Shown here piece after piece: positions 10,700-24,100 of a DNA stretch of 64,000 bases. Source of the stretch: Scleroderma bovista (Eukaryota; Basidiomycota; Agaricomycetes; Boletales; Sclerodermataceae). The stretch is from positions 19,556 to 83,555 of the forward strand of contig JAYMGJ010000026.1 in the NCBI GenBank assembly GCA_037178675.1, in the 5' to 3' direction. Below the pieces are notes generated by a model. That model was not told where the DNA came from. It ran no database searches and saw only the letters and a list, made by a program, of their open reading frames with translations. How positions within the stretch are numbered: the stretch's first letter is position 1; every line of letters starts with the position of its first letter. The translations under genes and the position numbers were made by a program.

Positions 10700-13220
10700 A
10701 CTAGGACTCTACTGTAGTGCGATGCATGCTTATGTAAGTAGGTAAATATACCACAACAATCTGTTTATACTCCAACAGCTACAGCAAGCAGCAATCTCCA
10801 ACTCCTCCCTTCCTTCCTCCCTCATCCCCCACTGCACCACATCATTTGTAGTCTATATAGTCTATTTGATTGAATTTGATTTGAGTGAACATATCAAGCT
10901 TGATAAGCCTTGAATAACATATCTCTCCCCTATCCTGGCACATTTTTGGCATTTTTTTGCCGTTTCCTGTCACCAACACCCTCAGTCTGTCACCTGAAGG
11001 TCTGTGCCCTATTACCTCATCACATTTCCTTGGATTATGACCATATATATCTTATTTTTCGCATTTTTTGCACTTTTCCACCACATTTGGCCCCAGTCTC
11101 TGTTAGAATCCACAGGCTGGGGTGATCAGGGTGACCACAATGGGTGGATGGGTGTGAACCAGGTCCAAATGCGATGGTTATACACAGTACAACTATGCAC
11201 TATTTATCTCATAGGTAGAATGATCAATATATCAAAACTAATAACTGTAATTAGTCTTGTAAGTTTGCCACATAGTGGCCATATATTCTGACAGTCTCCT
11301 TTGGAACAACTATTATCAGGCTCATTGAGGGTATGTACCATTCATATGAGATGTTTCCTTGCCTTCTGATCATACCAGAAAATATTGCTGTCATGGACAG
11401 CAGGCACCTTGTCCAGGGACATGGCATGTTTGTGTAGATACCAGAAACAATCAATACCAATAGAAAGGGAAGATTCATCTATGAGAAGGGCCATACTGTA
11501 TGTAGCAATGTAGAGTATGGTTGGTAGGTACTATCCCTTACACCATTGTTGGCACCCCCACCCATGATTGAATACTGCATTGTAGACATTGGAATGCCTC
11601 CTACTGGATGACTCACATCCTTCAATGCATACATTGCTCTCTTGCGAAGCCATGGGAAAACTCTTGAAAAAAGTGTGGTGTGGGTTGCTGCAGTGGACCT
11701 AAAGGTCAGAAGAGCTGTAGGAGGAAGTTGGTAACTCTGTGGTGACCTCAGTAGATGTTCAAGCTACTTTATTAAAGTAGTACTTGTAGTGACTACTACA
11801 AGTGAGTAAGTGTAAAAAGGAGTGTGTAAAGGACTACTTACCCTCAGTAGATGTTCAAGCTACTGAGGGACTAACAGGAAATACTACTGTGTATGTATGC
11901 AGCACCTAGTAATGCATGCTGGTTAATTTACAACATGCTCCCTTAAACTGTACGAGCTAATAGGGACAGTAGGAAAATCAAATCAAATCAAATCAAAGGT
12001 GTTAAATATCAAATGAATGAATACTCAATGATTCCAAATAGAATGTGTAGTCTGTTGCTCGAGAGTCCAAGTCTTGTTGATGCAAAGGTTTTGTGACTCC
12101 TGTGTTGTTACCCAATTTGGTAAGTCATGTCGCGCTGATATTGATGTATTTGCACTCAGGTGCATGCTTGATGCGATAGACTTGTCATTGTCACAGCTAA
12201 CATTTTGCAGGTCCTTCTTCAAGCTCTGGGGGCTGTATTGAAGACCTCCAGTGGACATTGATCATGGGGGATCATCCGTATTGAGTGGTAGGGGGTGTAT
12301 GGGCTTGTACAGGCTATAGTGTCATATTGATGCATCAATCAATGACAACTATAGGGCACCTGTGATGCAAGAACACCTAGGACTAGCTTTGGGTTCTCTT
12401 GCATCACTCCAATGTAAAGTAATGCATCACTAGTCCTGATGCAATCCATTCCCCTTTAGGTTCCCTTCCCCACACAATCCTCAATTGTTTTTCCCTTCCC
12501 TTGTCTGCATTTTAGATGATTACATAAACCTTCCAAAAGCGCCACTACTCCCAAAACATGTCCACATTTAGTCAATAGCTGAATTACAATAGGGGACTTC
12601 AAAGCTGGTTTTCACAAGCAGTTTTGGAGTGGTTTTGGAGTTGATTTTGGGCAGTAGTTTTCGTTGTTGTTGTATCGAAAACCAGTGGCTGGTTTTTGCC
12701 TGGTTTTTGCAGCACATAGTCAGACTTTGAATTCACTGTGTCACCATACAGTGTTGCCCAACTTGACCACAATACCATGCCTAAAGTACCTAAAAATTGT
12801 TCTAATACAGTCTCTCCTTCACTCTCTGGTCCATTGGACAAGTCTGGGTGCTCCAAAAAGGTAACCACACAGAAGACAAGTGGACAACCAACTGAAAAGG
12901 GAAAGAAGGATCCATTGCAAGGAAGTGGCAACAAGAAGCCACATGTTTTTATCTCATACAGTTGTGTTTGCTCAAAATAGGCAACTCAACTATAGACAAC
13001 AACAAAATCTTAACTACACCTTCAATATTGCACAATCTGGTATTTTAACTATATGACTGTACTTTAGTAGCTTATAGCTTGAAGATTATCAGGAAAGATA
13101 TTTGAAATTTAAAGATCTCAGTAGTCGACCCCCCAAAAAAGTGAACTTAATGCGGAGTTAGTCGGAGTTACCATATATAGCGATCAGAGTTACCTTTTAT
13201 AGACATAGCGAATTAAGTAA
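10700..13220. other. Repeat debris without a convincing gene
   Basis: Holds a (TCAAA)n microsatellite at about 11974-11998 and an inverted repeat at about 12361-12410 with arms GTGATGCAAGA and CTTGCATCAC. At 12518-12591 there is a short dispersed repeat (CGCCACTACTCCCAAAACA core) that recurs at 56567-56637. Open frames at 12599-12980 are short, overlap on both strands and have no recognisable motif. Both dispersed repeats also occur as a pair near 56.2-56.6 kb, so the two regions may derive from one element family. Confidence 0.45.
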
Positions 13221-13225
13221 TTCTC

Positions 13226-16200
13226 AGTTAATTAATATTCCAACATTCATCATGAGTGTTGGACCACAGCACCTGTGCGACTTGTATTGTTTGACAGCAA
13301 ACTCTGCTTGGTGTGCATTGAGCCCCTTTCTGTGAACAGGTGAGGTTGAGTGAGGTTAAAAAATTTGTATTTTGTACCTGTAAGCATCCATGTAGCGCCA
13401 AGTTTTGCAAAAAAAAGCACAGATTGTCTTCACTGGACAATCATTTAAGATCTCTGAAACAAGATGCTTTGCTGTCTGAAATGTGCTGTCAGCCACCATC
13501 CGGAAGCCTGCGGTGAAGTTGCGGCCCATCAAGATCAGTTCCCACCATCCACACAGTTCAATGCTGAACACTCACGCACTTTCATCCACCCCCAATACAT
13601 TTCAATTGGATTCAACTCGCAGTGAAACTTGGGCAAAAACCAACATTTGTGCCCTGCCGCTTCAATCACCAGCTGTACAAGTGGTTTCTCTTCTTTGAAG
13701 TCTTGCTGATTCATGAGCATTTTCCGCATACAGCAATTGATCCTCAAGGATTCCTGAACAATGTCAAAATTGCTCTCACCCGGCTCATCACCTCCTTCAG
13801 CTGCTGCCTGTGCTTCATGGCGCATCTGATCTTGTGCCTCACGAGACAGTTTACAGGTCTGACACTCCCCAACTGCTTTCCTGCCATTCACTGCCTGCAA
13901 AACTGATATCAGGCCACACTCCTCCAAAACACAGTGCATCCCCTTCGCCTGTCCACGGAATGCGAAGTCGGGATGGTGTGGTGGAAGGTCTGATGGGAAG
14001 ACCATCACCTGCTGCCTTCCACGCAATTCAGGATTTGGGTTGTCCACTGGAATAAAGGTGTCATGCATCAAACACTGTTTTCCGCCCAGTCTAACATTCA
14101 TATCTTTTGCATTCAGGGCATTTTTTGCAAATGTGCCATGTGCTGACAACTGGTCGAAGACAAATTCGGCGACCACATTTGGGTACTTCCGTTCAAAAAT
14201 TGGAATCATTCGTTTTACCTTATGCAACATTCTGTAAGTATCTCTTCACACAGAATAATAAGACATCATGACTCACTTGTTCAACAAGTTTTTCGTTTGT
14301 CCAGAATCCATTGTTATTCTTTCCAGGGTAAATGATCTCACAAGCATCCAAAGAGCCCTTGAGTTGACGCTCTGCCAGTAAGCTTGCATTTTCTTTTATT
14401 TTGCTTTCTGACAATGCCAGTTGCCCAGTTTGTTCAATGATAAAGTCCGAAATATGGACTGCACGGCCCTGGCCCTTTTTCCGTAAAGGCATCTTGCCAT
14501 CATGCACATAAACCTGACGGTGGAGCTCATTTGCATGAACAATGCTCTCATCGTGCATGATCGGTACATGAAGCTGTTCACCAGGTCCAAGCTGTGGCTT
14601 GATTGGCTCAAGACTGTTGTCTCTGTATGTGCATCGTAACCTAGTAATATCTCACTATAAAAATATCCATGTGGTAACAAAGAGCTTAGGCCGTGGGCAT
14701 CAGTGAAAATATACGTGGCTGTGCAGGGGGGAACAACATATAGGTTCCGATGAACTTGTCACTGTAGAATAATACATGGCGCTCAAGGATACGCGGCTTT
14801 GCAGGACGAATCAGGACGTATATCGAAAGTGGGGGAGCATAGTTGTTGGCAGGAATCGGACTGGGCATGTGGACGGTGAACCCCGAGAGTAAGGTGCACA
14901 TTACAACTGGTACATGGTGTGCTGGGATAACCATGGCAGGTGACTGTGTACATAGTAAGTACCCGTCAAGCACGCTGTGGATTTGTCTACACCTAACAGC
15001 GATGAGGCGGGCAAGGGAGGAGAGATTGGCATCAATTGCTGTGCTACTACTAGTAACCACATACTAGTAGGTGTGCCAGTGTGTGTGGGTTTGATCGGAT
15101 CATGCGGCGGTGGTTATGACTGATACATTTGATAGCTGCGCGCGAATGGCACACAGTGGTTTTCCATCCAACGTGTATGTACCCTGCTGTACAGTGTATA
15201 CACCCACTGTGACTTTGGGGCCAGTTTCGAACTCACCCATGTGATACACAGCACCTTACCTTTCATTCTGACCAAACTTATCCAGGAACTCTTTGCGGTA
15301 TGCAACCACATCTTCCTGCTCATGGCCATCAACATAGATTAGTGTTTTAAAGTCCGGTCCAGTCCAGTTTTTTTCCCTTTTTTGGAGGCAACCGGACCAA
15401 AACTGGTTGCAAAGATTTCAAATCTTGCTAGGACCGCAACTGAACTGATGGCAACTGGTTGTGTATGGTTGCTTGGAGCAGTTGCAACTGGTTGCAACTG
15501 GTTTTTCATACATTTTCTTAATGTTTGTACTTATGACTCAAAAATGTGCAAAATGAGCACCTGTCAATTTGCGCATTTTGACAGGGTGCTCATTTTGCGC
15601 ATTTTTGATAGTTTGGATCATGTATTATTATTGATAATATCAATAACTGGGCTTTAAAACTATCACAAACACACAAAATTAGCATAGTGTATTACAGATT
15701 TCCCTGTATTTTATTTAAAGACCGGTTGCTTAAAAGACCGGTTGCAACCAGTTGCAACTGGTCTTTTATTTTTTCCTGAGCAGATGCAACTGCAACCACA
15801 TGGATTGAGGACCCCCCAGGACTGGCAACTGCAGTCCGGTCCAAATCGGTTGTGGTCCAGTTCACAGTTGCCGGTTTTTTCGTTTGGTTGCAACTGGACT
15901 TTGGAACACTAACATAGATACCTTTTTTACATTCCTTTAACTTGTATCCAAGTTTTCTGAGCCATCTGCGAGCTGCACCATCTGATATTTTTTCACCTGC
16001 AGCATCAAGACCCAAGGATGGAAGAATAACGGTATTGACCTGCTTCTGATGAAGCAGTGGAGTGATCTGGTGAAACTGAGGTAAGAGAAATTCCCCAATG
16101 AAATATATATGTATCTCACCTTGCCATCACGAAGTACTGTTAGGTATCGACAGACAGCTTGTGCAACATGCTCATCATTTAGTAGTGATGGATGGGCGTG

Positions 16201-17339
16201 ATGCTTCCCTGTGCTTAGGGGAGGTAGTATTCAAAATTGGGCGACATATTGGTACAACTTGCGGATCTTGCGAGCAAAATAGGGCCCTTTTCTGACTGAG
16301 GTGGAAATGGTATGGCTGGCCTTGACCATTGGTGCTTTAATCCTTGGATTTTGCTTATATTTCTCCCAGAGTTCGATGAATTGCTGGAGTGAATTTAAGT
16401 GGAATAGTGCTGTAAATGACCTGTACTTTTTGGCATCATGCATGAGCCTTTGATGCTTTTGATGACAGAGATTGACTCTGCCACATCATTGTTATCCTCG
16501 GTCACATCCAAAAAATCAGTGGCCAATATTGCCACTTCGCCCGCATCAGGTTCAGGTATAGGTAATGCATTGTCTGACTTATCTGAGCGAGTTGCTGGTT
16601 GGGAATCAGCCAGGGGCCTGGATTGAAGTTGAGAGCTGTGGTGTGGGTGGGACACAGCTGGCTCGGGAGGGCATTCAACAGTAGTGGCTTGTCCCATGCT
16701 AATGTGGGGCTCACCATTTCCTACTGTCTGCTTTCGTGTGGGGACGAAAAATGCGGTGATTTTATGGTTATTTTGGGCAGCCCGTCATAAAGCTCGCTCT
16801 CGCAGGTAGGTTCTGGTCCTCCCAGCTCCAGGATATGTCGGCATGGCAGTCTTTGGGAGTTTTATTGGCCATTTACCCTGAGAGAAGGTATCCTGTCTCA
16901 CATGAATCCTAAGGTCAGGTTCGAGTGTGAACCTTGGACTCACAGAAGTCATGACACTTGCCCAGAATCTCTGTGCATGTGTTGCAGCCTTTCGTGCACA
17001 CATCTCCACATAATCTGGGGTAGCTTCAATTTCAAACTCAGTGAGAATGTCTTCTTGATGTTTTCATTTTTCACCTGTGCAAATATCACTTTCAGACTCA
17101 TCAGAGCTCCAATGATCTGATTCACTTCCATCTGACTCTTGTACATTGCAGTCCAGAAGGCTGAATGACATGGAACAATCAGAATCAGTTGCATTGAAGT
17201 CATCTTCAGAGTCCAGTGGTTGATAGTTGGGGTCCAGAGTGAGGTCCAATAAGTCATCAACTAGACCATTATCAAAGTACTTGGTCCCAGAAGTGTGTTG
17301 GCGCTTGGCTTGCTTCTGCCGCTTTGTTAGAGGGGGCAT
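13226..17339 (-). pseudogene. IS630/Tc1-like DDE transposase gene, split by a MITE
   Basis: Transposase of the fungal IS630/Tc1-mariner-like type. From the N-terminus: MPPLTKRQKQAKR near 17339, an acidic region, FEIEATPDYVEMC (~17010), a stretch KYRSFTALFHLNSLQQF (~16430) and LLNDEHVAQAVCRYL (~16180). Then come the helix-turn-helix-like ARRWLRKLGYKLKE (~15960), HDES with the first catalytic Asp (~14555), FDQLSAH with the second (~14155), and FHCELNPIEMYWG with the Glu (~13600). The end is a RYMDAY segment and a C-terminus at 13226. Small introns occur at about 13573-13511 and 13380-13338. A MITE at 15340-15911 cuts the frame between GIYV and DGHEQEDVVAYR. The interval 14641-15262 is far larger than the other introns. 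The catalytic residues look intact, so only the insertion(s) clearly disable the gene. No terminal inverted repeats were found for the element. Confidence 0.8.
15340..15911. mobile_element. hAT-like MITE (572 bp) inside the transposase gene
   Basis: The ends are inverted: left TAGTGTTTTAAAGTCC, right (complement) TAGTGTTCCAAAGTCC. The flanks ACATAGAT at 15332-15339 and 15912-15919 are an exact 8-bp duplication, typical of hAT elements. Removing the element and one duplication restores the coding frame of the transposase. There is no coding capacity. Inside are subterminal inverted copies of GGTTGCAACTGG and a central hairpin built from AAAATGCGCAAAATGAGCAC-like arms. Confidence 0.9.
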
Positions 17340-17605
17340 TTCACTGCAATATCCCATGTTTCAGTTTTTCCCACCCTTGGCACCACTTTTGAGCGGTTCC
17401 CACGGCCTCTAGGCCCAGTTTCTTTGCACGCATGAATAGGCCTCAGAGGCCCTTCCAGATTTTGAGGGTTCCTGCCAATCCCAAAGATGGATGGCCCTTC
17501 TCCGTGAGCATTTTCACCGATACTCCGCTATCTACTGGGATAATCCTGTGCACCTCGCGTGACCTTTTTATGAGCCTCACGCAGACTTAACCTCCTCGTT
17601 ATGAG

Positions 17606-17890
17606 GGTGTCATTATCCATCGCGTGACGGTTTTCGAACAGTATTCCAACCATTCACGGATGCTTTGACCTTCTGTTTCTTTTGGATTAGCAGTACTTTC
17701 CGTAGTACAAGGTATTTCATATGTTTTCCAGAATGGTTTCAACATCATCTTGAGGGTGTTATTATCCGTCGTGTGATGGTTTCTAAACCATGTCTTGACC
17801 ACGGACAGAGGCTCGGATCTTCTGTTTCTTCTTTAATTTGCTGGACTTTTCGCACTCCTAAGTGATATGTTTTCCGGATTGAATTGAGCG
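17606..17890. repeat. Diverged tandem duplication (~140-bp unit)
   Basis: Two units, about 17606-17745 and 17750-17885. Both begin GAGGGTGT(C/T)ATTATCC, contain CTTCTGTTTCTT in the middle and end ATATGTTTTCC(A/G)GA. Minus-strand frames are open across both, but no protein family was recognised. 17360-17600 between the transposase and this repeat shows nothing recognisable. Confidence 0.6.
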
Positions 17891-18066
17891 CTGCGCTAAA
17901 TATAAGTCCTGGAACCTTTGATTGATCGCACTGCAACCTCTACATAACATACATGGTATAGGATGTAAGACATCAATTCGGGTGCACCGTAGGAGGCGCG
18001 AGAGCGCACATGAAAAGAGAATCGGAAAGTGGCGCGCACGCAAAGTAACTGAAGTAGTCCGTTAGA

Positions 18067-21000
18067 TCAAGCATTCTGTTGGGTATCCTGGTGTTGCACT
18101 TCCTTGTCACCTCCGGTATCGTTTTGAGGGCGTGCACCGAGTAAGGGGGCTGCATGGCCATCTGGATGCGAGACAATACCAGCACGCGGTTGAGGAGGGG
18201 GGGGAGGATAGTATGGATGGTGTGGATGGCCTGGATAGGAAGAGTACGAGTCATTCACACCATTATAATATGTATCGTGATATCGCGATACGTTAGGGTC
18301 GCCAGGTGCTGCATGCTCCGACTGAGGATGGAATGGAGGGCCATGAGGGTTGCCAGGAGGGTATGGATGATGGTAGTGCGCTGGGATGTATGGCATTGGC
18401 GGGTAGGGTCCGTGCCGTGGAGGGTACCAGCCAGTGTTGTACTTTGTGGAGCCGTCCCCTTGGCTTACATCTGGCTGCGGTGGGTAGAATGGATATACAC
18501 CTGGCCCAGTGTGTGGCTCAGGAAGGCGCTCAGGTGGCGGCGGAGGACGTGCAAACGGATTGGCAGCGTCGTACGATGTACTGGGAGGATTGGGGGAGCG
18601 TGTCTCTTGATGACCAGACACCTCCAATGACGGTTGTCGGTCAGAACGAACTCCCGGTATCAAAGCTTGAGCCGGACCAATAAGACCTTCCTCTGCAGCC
18701 ACAAGCCGCGCAGATGTGGTGGATACGGTAGTCATTTCCTCGACAGCGGCGGGGCCAGTCAGATAGATTCTTGAACGCATGTTGAATGCGTTGTCAGTAT
18801 CGGATCGTTGTGCGCCACCTGATGCGTTGTGCACTACTCTGGGCTTCGGACGTTGATTCTGGCCACCCGAGCTGTTAGAATGAGTTTCGGGCGGGCGGGC
18901 AGCTTGGCCTGGCACTGAAATGACTGTCACTGACAGTCCAATGATGAACGAATAATAACTCACACATCTGGACATCCTTTGGATGGTGAGTGGCCGCTTC
19001 GGTTCCTTTCCACTCAACCTCTCCAGGTACTGCTGTCGTTTCATTCTCTAAGGTGGAAGGCTGTCTGGGAGGAGCATCGGAACTAGGTGCTGGTATAGGG
19101 CATGGCTGCGACAGAGCCACCGAATACGATATGGGTTTGATGAGATCCTCCGACGTCGCTGAAATGAGTTCAGTTGCACGAAACGCAATGGTAAGATGGG
19201 GTATACGTACCGCGAGTCTTAGACGATACCTGAGGGCGCGAGACAGCAGTATAAAATGGTAGGTCCTCAGCTGAAGAGGCTTCGAAGGCAGGCACTGGTT
19301 GTGTATGGTGCTCTGAAGTCTGATCATCTGCCTCCGCACCTAACGGCTGAGCGTCCTGCTTAGAAGACAGTTGCTTGGATTGCACTGAAGGCACCTTGCG
19401 TGCAACGTCTTGGTGTAGTGCAGGACCCTCATCCGAGGGTGGCGGGGAGGTTGGGAGACGACGAATGGTTCGCTTCCGGCCAACTGCCAGAGCAGGCTGC
19501 TTGCCTTTCGATGACTTGACCGGTGGTCGCTCTTCATCGAGTTCTTCCGCAGCAACTTTCTTGGCCTTTCGGGCAGGGGGAGTAACCTTTGGCTTGCGTT
19601 TGCGTGATGTCGACGCTTGCTCATATTCCGTCTCTGCAGAACTAGCCTCCGAATCCAGAGTCCCTCCGTCGCTGCCTTTGATTTTGACGTCATCCTTTGG
19701 CTTGTAGCTCGATGTAGGCGAAGACATGGAGCCGCTCGAAAGTGAGATAACCGAAGGTTGTTTCTTCGATGGATCGGATGAAAATATTCGAACATGCTTG
19801 TGAGGGTAGGTAGGACGGTTCTGTATGTGATGCAAATTCGGCTTGGTATCTTCTGGAACATCCACGTCCGAGTCGTCGATTATAAGTGCCTCAGGGCTAT
19901 TTTTGGCCACGGCCTTATTTTTCTTCACCACCCGGGTTGCTGCCTTGTTCTGGAGGTGCCTGGGGCCCTCCCGATCAGTCTTGAGATTGCAGAACATCCG
20001 TTTGCCTCGAGGGTGGTGAGAATCATACGGAGGCGCAGCGCCTATTATCACGGGTTCCTCGGAACTGATTAGCGCTGCTGTGTAACTGTCAGCATAATTG
20101 TGGCATTTGGCACAAAATACATTACACACTTTTATGTGAAACACGTCGGATGCGCAGGCCAGTCTTGCCTGGATCATTCAAGGCTGCTATGAGCTTTGAA
20201 CACTCTGAACGGCTAAGGTCAGAGATGCCTTTGGGCACGCTACGGGAGGCAGGTTCCTCGCCTGGAAACATCACACCCTCTGGCCAGTTAACTAAAACTA
20301 GTCCAGATGATGCCAAACGGGGAAGCATCTGTTTCCAGGGGAAAAGCTTGCCAGATCCCCATGATTGGCCATGGTCCTCTGTTATAATGTTAGTAGGATG
20401 GGTTTAACAGAGTAGTATGACGTACCGAACAAGCCACGCAAGCGGAGTTTGACCTGGTCGTGATCCTCTCTGTCATCGGAGCCAGGCTGGGTAGACCTGT
20501 CCCTCGGATTAGATATTTCCTCCACTTCACTGGCACTGTCGTTCTTTGCCGAGTCCACGCCGTCAAAGGCCTGCTCTATCGCCTGCAATGATTCATGATT
20601 GCTATATTTACCGATTAACAAACAGTAGACTGCTTTATGATGAACTCACTAGATGTGCGCCTTAAAATGAGCAAGGATCTGCTCATCATTTGCTCGACAA
20701 CGTTCAGCAAAAAACTTTGACACACTTTAACATCTTAATGATTCAGTAATTCAGAGGACATACCTTCTCTGCACCAGGTGTTGTAAATACATGTCCAACT
20801 CCACCATCTTGGTTGACAACTCCCCCAGCAAGAAGATAGGCACCTTCAAAGCCATGCGCTTTGCTCACTGCAAAGAACTAAAAAGCATTTTTAAGTAGAA
20901 TCCACAGGGTAAACAAATAGCAACGTACAGTGTGATTGAGGTCCTTTATGGTCTTATCGAAGAGTTGCCGCCGCTGGGCAACTGTGCCCCCCATGTTCTC

Positions 21001-22420
21001 CATTGCATGCGCATCCTTCCATGTTTCTAGAATGATGGGGTACGTGTCTTTATATTCTGCCTTGAAGAGGTCATAGCAACGCTTTCGGACGTCATGCGAG
21101 GGAGACGATACAACTTCTTCATCTTTGGGCAGACGAGCAAGCTCCTGCTCTGTATTCTTGGCGAAATATTTCAAGTATATATTCCAGTTGTTGGGAGCAT
21201 GGGTATGTGTGTGCGAGCGAATGTAGCGGGCAACTACTTGGTGAAAAGGCAATTTCACGTGTGCAGCTAGCTTGCTTAACTTTATATCAATCTCGTCGAA
21301 GCCTTCCGTAAGGATCGCGGAAACTGAATCAGGAATACGACCCATTACCGATGCCTCACCGTCCTTGTTGGAGAGGGTCACACGGTTGGTCTCTGTGGAG
21401 TTGAGAGCAGCCAAATTACAAGAAGGTCCCGGGCTTGCAGCAGGGGAAGGCGAGACAAAGTGAGAGGGTGCAATCGGAGTTGGAGGGATAATTTTCATCG
21501 TCGGAACCTTCTTCGTTGCTTGCAGCTGCTGTAGAACTAGTTAGTCGAAGAGAAAGAAGACACCAGTATCTGTACATACCGTATTCACCATGTGACTTGC
21601 TGGCTCAAAGCCTGATCTGTTAGGACCAGTAGATGGTGCAAGACGAAAGGGTGGAGGCGACGGCAAAGAAGGATAGATACAATTTGCTGGCTCGGTGGCT
21701 AACAGGTCAAGGCTGGTGGATGGCCGAGATGGAACGGTACTCGATGCTCGAGAGTGGGATCCCCGATGCTCTACAGTAGGCTCTTGCGTTGGCGCTCTTG
21801 GTCCATTCCCACTTTGCCGGGGAGTGTTGTCACTGTCTTCGTTGGGTAATGTGCCATCCGCAGGCGTAGCGTCACGAATGGATCCCTCGTGACAGCCCTC
21901 AGAAGGTGTGGGTTGACGACCAATATTTCCCTGGACTTTGCAAGGGGGATCAGACGGACCATCTGTATCCAGGGAAACTATAAATTTGAATCGAGCACAA
22001 GAAATAAGACACACCTTGGTCATGGTCACTTTGGTTTGTGCTCCCAGATGGTGGAAGTAAGGTTGGCGGTTGCTGAGAGCCTCTACTAGGTTGTATAACA
22101 GGTTCTGAGAGAAAGGGATCATCATCTAAACCCATCTGCCCAAGCGGAGGGGCTGGTATGGGCAGCTGACGTCGGCGGACAGGTGCATCTCGAACTTGGC
22201 CAGTGTCCTTTGGGGTAGCTTTGTTTCTTGGCCGTAAAGTTCGTGTGGGTGTAACAACGACATGGGATGATGGCGCCCGACGGCCGCCCCCGACCTGTAC
22301 TACATGAACATAGTCGTCAGTAGTAGACGTGGATATATTGGATATATCATATGCCCCACTCGGCGTGTCTATCTCCATGGATTGGTCGAGGGTGACACTG
22401 CGTCTGTTTTCGGAGGTCAT
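18067..22420 (-). CDS. Large unknown nuclear-type protein, at least nine exons
   Basis: I see a chain of consistent exons on the minus strand. It starts with MTSENRRSVTLDQ at 22420, followed by Pro/Ser/Thr-rich low-complexity segments. Near 21400-20940 is an ordered domain (GFDEIDIKLSKLAAHV, NNWNIYLKYFAKNTEQEL). A short exon near 20870-20765 contains HGFEGAYLLAGGVVNQDGG followed by FTTPGAE. Then come an acidic linker, a region with SGLVLVNWPEGV, and at about 19620-19560 a basic stretch RKRKPK...ARKAKK that could be a nuclear localisation signal. The C-terminal ~200 residues are Pro/Tyr/His-rich. Introns have GT..AG ends of about 50-60 nt. The ordered domain looks like an amplified mushroom-specific family, but I cannot name it or its function. 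Exon limits are approximate; the C-terminal Pro-rich exon (19044-18067) could belong to a separate gene. Confidence 0.55.
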
Positions 22421-22539
22421 CTAAAAATGAAGCAGTAGTATCGACGAAGTATACAAAACAATAACTGGCAAGATGTGGAGGTGAGTAAAATGGGGTGGGA
22501 AGGAAGAAAACCAACCGCGAGTGAAGTTCAGGGTTGATA

Positions 22540-23350
22540 TAGGACCATCGTTTGATGGATAAGATCGACGATCTACATGCTAAAAAAATAAGTGAGAAGC
22601 CCAACATTTTTCAGTAAATAACATCACCTGATGGTTGTTAGCAATATAGCATAAATTCTATGAAATGAAGATGAGGAAGGAAATTATTGAGTAAAGGGAA
22701 ACGCCGAGAAGGCGGGCATGGAGGGTCTAATGAGACTCTGAAGAGCGCCTGCAGAGATTATTAGCTGCATCTAAGGGTAGGGCATAAGTAAGACATACGT
22801 TCGAAGGGAGTCACAGTGGCTTAGATCAATGGTCTGGCCGTGTGCTCACAAAACGAGTGAGAAGTCAAACATTATATTAGCAATGACGTACTGAATATAT
22901 GACAATGCAACGAGCAGCGCCAGCACCGTTTGATGGGAAATCCGGCCGAGATCAACAATCTGGCTGCATGCAGACAAAACAGGTGAGAAGTCGAATGTTT
23001 TATTGGCAATGGCTTACAGAGCGGAGGCGAGCAGCGCTAGAGCACTATGAAATTGCCATTTGATGGGAACTGGACTTAGACCGACGATCCGGTTGCACAC
23101 TAACAAAACGAACGAGAAGTCGACCATTTTGGCAATGACGATAATCTCACAGTTGTTGGTAATATAGCGTTATGAGCAAAGAATCTTGGGAACACGAAAT
23201 GAAATAAAGATAAAGATTGAAGGAAAGGGAAGCGCTGGGAGGGTGTGGACGGAGGGTTAGATGAGGGTCTCTGGAGCGCCTGCTGAGATTTTAGTTGTAT
23301 ATGAAAGTACATACGGTGTGAGTAAGACATACGCCCTAAGCGGATAAAAG
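22540..23350. repeat. Imperfect tandem repeats
   Basis: Units with the core ACAAAACGAGTGAGAAGTC (with variants), preceded by a GATC..C(A/G)A(T/C)C(T/C)GG motif, recur near 22555, 22815, 22940 and 23065. A longer block (GAGCGCCTGC..GAGATT.., then AGTAAGACATACG) occurs at about 22740-22800 and 23270-23335. No gene is visible here or in 23350-24090, where open frames are low-complexity. Confidence 0.5.
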
Positions 23351-24100
23351 GAAGCATTTTGCTTGTCGGTATATTGCGTCAATGTGCTAGGCGGTGGGGC
23401 GGCATACCGGTAGTCGCCAGCTGGCCATCGACAACCACAAATTATAAAACGAAGAAGAAGGAAAAGAAATTTACTTACCGGGCATATTGGCGTTGATACG
23501 CTAGGGACGGCGAGGTCTAGAGTATTGTAGACAACGCACATATGATCTTAGCCAACAGATCCTCGATGCCAATGGGGGTTGAGGGTGATGAAGAGGGTGA
23601 TGATATTGAATACAACGGCGACGGGGTCTGCAGCGAGAAATTGATTCTGCAGGAGGGGTGAAATGGATTGCAGAGGGTGGAAAAGTCGACCTCTTCGTTG
23701 ACGGGAGAATGTAGGTTGGATAAGGACCAACGCTCGCCAGCATGAACGTAGAGACGAAGAGGCTATGGCTGAATGAGCCCCGTGCGGTTGGAGCACGCGC
23801 CTTGGACCGATAGAGGACGAGAGCTACAAAGGCGACGAGGGTGTAACTTGGTGCGGTAAATGGCATAGGCAAAGAAATGCGGAGGTTTGACGGTGGATCC
23901 GGACGACATCGGGAGGGCTCGGAGCAAGCGAAGAGGTCTCAGCAGACTTGGAACACAGGTGGGCGTAGACATCGTCATCGGTAGTAGTGATTGTCGCCAG
24001 TCATTGCTGGTAGCCGTTGTAGTGGATAGTGAGGGCAGAACGAAACTTGAGACAAATAAATTGGAGTTGTGATTTGTAATCACTGCAACATACAGTCTGG

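Noticed and set aside
18154..18683. Two plus-strand frames rich in Trp/Arg/Val or Gln/Gly
   Set aside because: They are antisense shadows of the Pro/Tyr/His-rich exon on the minus strand.
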